A stretch of DNA of 64,000 bases. Origin: Thalassotalea piscium (GTDB taxonomy: Bacteria > Pseudomonadota > Gammaproteobacteria > Enterobacterales > Alteromonadaceae). Below the pieces are notes generated by a model. The model saw nothing but the letters and a program-made list of their open reading frames with translations, searched no databases and was not told the origin of the DNA. Shown in pieces: positions 61,284-64,000 of the stretch. How positions within the stretch are numbered: position 1 is the stretch's first letter; each line of letters begins with the position of its first letter. The DNA lies in the NCBI RefSeq assembly GCF_030295935.1, contig NZ_AP027362.1:3224001-3288000 (forward strand). The letters are read 5' to 3'. The position numbers were made by a program, and so were the translations under genes.

Positions 61284-62425
61284 GGTGTATTTTTCCTCAA
61301 ATTTCTCATTCGTGGTAGTTTTGCTCGTAACTGTTTACCACTTACACGCTCCTGTAGAATTAATGCAACGCCTAATGCTAATGCAATAAAGTGAACTGGC
61401 CATAATCCAAGAGCCGCAGGAATACTTTCTCTTTCAATAGCCGAACGCATCGCGGTAAGTAATAAAAAATAGCTTAAAAATAAAAGCAGCGCTGGTAACA
61501 TTTTTGCAAACTTACCTTGCCTAGGATTTACCACACTTAAGGGGACAGCAACAAAGGCAAGAATAAGACACGCTAATGGAAATGCAATTCGCCAATGTAT
61601 TTCCGACTGGTAATCAGCTTTTTCACTATTCAAAAGCTGATAAGTAGGTATAGCACTAAGCTTACGACGCTTTTGCTCAACCTTTTGATCTTGTATCTGT
61701 ATATAGTATTTACCGAAGGCAACTTTTCTAAATTCATTATTTTCAGCATCACTTTGATAACGAATACCATCGCTTAATACTAGCCGTTGAGAACCACTTT
61801 CTTCTTCAATTATTTGGCCTTTTTGAGCGTACACAATACTTGAATTAATAATGTTTTCTTTAATACTTTTAGCATTGTGACTATCGGGGAGTTGAGCAAC
61901 AAAAACTTTCTCTAAGCTGTTGTCTGTGCGGTTTTTTTCGTGAATAAACACTACCGCCTTTTGGTTACCTGTTTGTTGAAAACGCCCGGCGATAAGTGAG
62001 CTTAAACCCGAGTCTGCGGCTATCTGCTCTTTTACTTGGTATTCATACTCGGAGGCCATTGGAGCTAAATATAAGGTAAATAAGCCCGTTAACATTGCTG
62101 TAATTACGCCTAGAATCAACATCACTCTTACGGTATACCATTCACTCACACCGCAGGCATGCAGCACAGTCATTTCGCTGTCAGCATAAATGCGCCCATA
62201 AGCGAGTAAAATACCTAAAAAGAAACTTAAAGGCAGCATCATTCCTGCTAAGTCTGGTACTTTTAAGCCAATGAATATCATCACCATATGGCCAGGAATA
62301 CCGCCTTCAGAAGCGTCATCTAATACACGTACAAACTTTTGACTAATAAATATAGTCATCAGAACAACAAAAACAGCTAACTGGGTTTTAGTAACTTCTT
62401 TTAATAAGTAGCGAAAAATAATCAC
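61280..62425 (-). CDS. lptF: LPS export ABC permease LptF
   Basis: A 381-residue partner of LptG with the same architecture: FRYLLKEVTKTQLAVFVVLM, LPLSFFLGILLAYGRIYADS, EMTVLHACGVSEWYTVRVML, periplasmic jellyroll (about 130-260) and WRIAFPLACLILAFVAVPLS. It is the first gene of the pair and divergent from pepA, the usual gammaproteobacterial order. Confidence 0.95.
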   Translation of the reverse strand: MIIFRYLLKEVTKTQLAVFVVLMTIFISQKFVRVLDDASEGGIPGHMVMIFIGLKVPDLAGMMLPLSFFLGILLAYGRIYADSEMTVLHACGVSEWYTVRVMLILGVITAMLTGLFTLYLAPMASEYEYQVKEQIAADSGLSSLIAGRFQQTGNQKAVVFIHEKNRTDNSLEKVFVAQLPDSHNAKSIKENIINSSIVYAQKGQIIEEESGSQRLVLSDGIRYQSDAENNEFRKVAFGKYYIQIQDQKVEQKRRKLSAIPTYQLLNSEKADYQSEIHWRIAFPLACLILAFVAVPLSVVNPRQGKFAKMLPALLLFLSYFLLLTAMRSAIERESIPAALGLWPVHFIALALGVALILQERVSGKQLRAKLPRMRNLRKNTP

Positions 62426-62665
62426 AGGAAATACCTACAAAAACTTAGTTTTTTTCTGACATTTGAACATTTTTTAAGTAAACTTGTCGTTTTCATAAGT
62501 AAAATAATTAATAAGCCTTTAGCTAAAGTTGCTGCGTACAGCTATAATTATAGCCTTTAGCGAAAAAAAATATAGAGTAAACTCAGTTTAAATTATGTGT
62601 TTTAAACATGTTATGGCTTATATACTAAAGTAAAATACCCATTAAACGCAAAATTAGGAGAATCC

Positions 62666-64000
62666 ATGGAGTTCAGTGTAAAAAGTGGCAGCCCGGAAAA
62701 GCAACGTAGCGCCTGTATTGTTGTTGGTGTATTTGAACCACGTCGTCTTTCGGCAATAGCTGAGCAACTTGATGAAATTAGTGAAGGTTACATTAGTAAT
62801 TTACTGCGCCGTGGCGACCTTGAAGGTAAGTCAGGGCAAATGCTACTACTTCATCATGTCCCTAATATTTTAAGCGAACGAGTGTTACTTGTTGGCTGTG
62901 GTAAAGAACGTGAACTAGACGAACGTCAGTATCGCCAAATTATCAGTAAAACAATCAATACCCTTAATGAAACAGGTTCAATGGAAGCGGTATGTTTCTT
63001 GTCTGAGCTTCATGTTAAAGGCCGTGATACTTACTGGAAAGTTCGCCAAGCTGTTGAAGCAACTCAAGATTGTTTATACAGTTTTAATAGTTTAAAAACA
63101 CGCAAAGAAGAACCTCGCCGCCCGCTTCGTAAAATGGTATTTAATGTACCAACACGACGCGAACTTCCGCTTGGTGAGCGAGCCATCGCTCATGGTTTAG
63201 CTGTTTCTGAGGGCATTACTACATGTAAAAATGTAGCCAATATGCCACCTAACATTTGTAATCCTGCTTATTTAGCTGAACAGGCTAAAATTTTAGCAAA
63301 CGACTACGATAATGTAACAACTGAAATAGTTGATGAAAAAGAAATGGAAGCTTTAGGTATGGGATCATACCTAGCTGTAGGTAGAGGCTCAGCTAATGAA
63401 TCATTAATGAGTATTATCAATTATCAAGGTGGTGAACCTGGAGCTAAGCCTATAGTGCTAGTGGGTAAAGGGCTTACTTTTGATACTGGTGGTATCTCAA
63501 TTAAATCGTCTGAAGGCATGGACGAAATGAAGTACGACATGGGCGGTGCTGCCGGGGTTTTAGGCGCAATGCATGCATTGGCTGAATTACAATTACCCAT
63601 TAATGTCATTGGTGTACTTGCTGGTTGTGAAAATATGCCTGGTGGCAATGCTTATCGCCCAGGGGATATTTTAACCACTATGTCTGGACAAACAGTAGAG
63701 GTACTTAATACTGATGCTGAAGGCCGCTTAGTGCTATGTGATGCCTTAACTTACGTTGAACGATTTGAGCCTGAAGTTGTTGTTGATGTTGCTACATTAA
63801 CCGGTGCTTGCGTAGTAGCCCTAGGTAAACATGCTTCTGGATTACTCAGCACACATAACCCGCTTGCTCATGAGCTATTAAATGCCTCAGACCAAAGTGG
63901 TGACCGCGCATGGCGTTTACCATTATGGGAAGAGTACAGCGAGCAGCTTGAAAGCCCGTTTGCTGACTTCACTAATTTAGGTGGACGTGCGGCAGGAACA
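62666..64000 (+). CDS. pepA: Cytosol (leucyl) aminopeptidase PepA, 5' part (runs off window)
   Basis: 445 codons of an M17 aminopeptidase, starting at the ATG with AGGAG 6 bases upstream. Metal and active-site motifs are present: [36 protein letters not shown] and the signature [14 protein letters not shown]. The N-terminal domain ([20 protein letters not shown]) matches PepA. It releases N-terminal residues from peptides; in E. coli PepA also binds DNA in plasmid resolution and carAB control. About 55 residues are missing at the window end. Confidence 0.96.
   Translation, partial: MEFSVKSGSPEKQRSACIVVGVFEPRRLSAIAEQLDEISEGYISNLLRRGDLEGKSGQMLLLHHVPNILSERVLLVGCGKERELDERQYRQIISKTINTLNETGSMEAVCFLSELHVKGRDTYWKVRQAVEATQDCLYSFNSLKTRKEEPRRPLRKMVFNVPTRRELPLGERAIAHGLAVSEGITTCKNVANMPPNICNPAYLAEQAKILANDYDNVTTEIVDEKEMEALGMGSYLAVGRGSANESLMSIINYQGGEPGAKPIVLVGKGLTFDTGGISIKSSEGMDEMKYDMGGAAGVLGAMHALAELQLPINVIGVLAGCENMPGGNAYRPGDILTTMSGQTVEVLNTDAEGRLVLCDALTYVERFEPEVVVDVATLTGACVVALGKHASGLLSTHNPLAHELLNASDQSGDRAWRLPLWEEYSEQLESPFADFTNLGGRAAGT

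Overview
The window looks like the chromosome of a marine gammaproteobacterium of the order Alteromonadales, probably Colwelliaceae (Colwellia/Thalassotalea type). That is inferred from the AT-rich DNA, the glrK-qseG-glrR cluster, the lptF/lptG pair divergent from pepA, a PEP-CTERM protein, a FliB-type methylase and cobalamin uptake under two B12 riboswitches. No rRNA or other decisive marker is present, so the genus is a guess.

Region 1 (1-17.3 kb) is an accessory, highly rearranged segment. It opens with an IS21-type element (istA and the start of istB), a small putative DNA-binding protein, and an unknown gene split by an IS3-family element. From 5.8 to 16.5 kb, read on the minus strand, lies an array of six orphan Rhs C-terminal toxin cassettes. 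Each is a roughly 320-bp copy of the last part of an Rhs core, a unique C-terminal tip, and one tightly coupled small membrane protein (putative immunity). Every core copy begins at the same short motif (TAGGACACCCAACATTATTG and variants, ten copies). The motif also heads two tandem fragments of a REP-associated Y1 transposase, and it truncates an FG-GAP/VCBS gene that was probably the N-terminus of the parental Rhs protein. An IS50/Tn5-like element with a perfect 9-bp target duplication sits inside the array.

Region 2 (17.3-34.5 kb) is mostly ordinary chromosome. It holds a cobalamin module (btuB alone, and btuD-btuC-cobT-cobS-cobC-cobO-btuF as one operon, each behind its own riboswitch), a FliB-like lysine methylase, an NhaC-type antiporter, an M1 aminopeptidase lipoprotein and two secreted EF-hand proteins.

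Region 3 (34.5-44 kb) has the GlrK/QseG/GlrR two-component system. The divergent EF-hand genes have a good sigma-54 promoter and two TGTC-N10-(G/A)ACA sites upstream, which suggests that GlrR activates them. Behind glrR the 3' end of the gene is exactly duplicated, next to a second repeated motif (AACAAGGACAGTCGCTTATA). Two paralogous two-gene modules follow (a 105-aa protein plus a secreted protein of about 180 aa), bracketed by a roughly 215-bp direct repeat, and then an IS66 element.

Region 4 (44-64 kb) is again ordinary: trhO, a PEP-CTERM metalloprotease, a DUF748 protein, a haem-binding DUF3365 protein, a frameshifted AHSA1 gene, PspC, a MITE-like element, a TPR-GGDEF cyclase with a probable AUC start, tRNA-Leu(CAA), a TetR-regulated RND efflux operon with two palindromic operators, an RDD protein, lptF-lptG and the 5' part of pepA.
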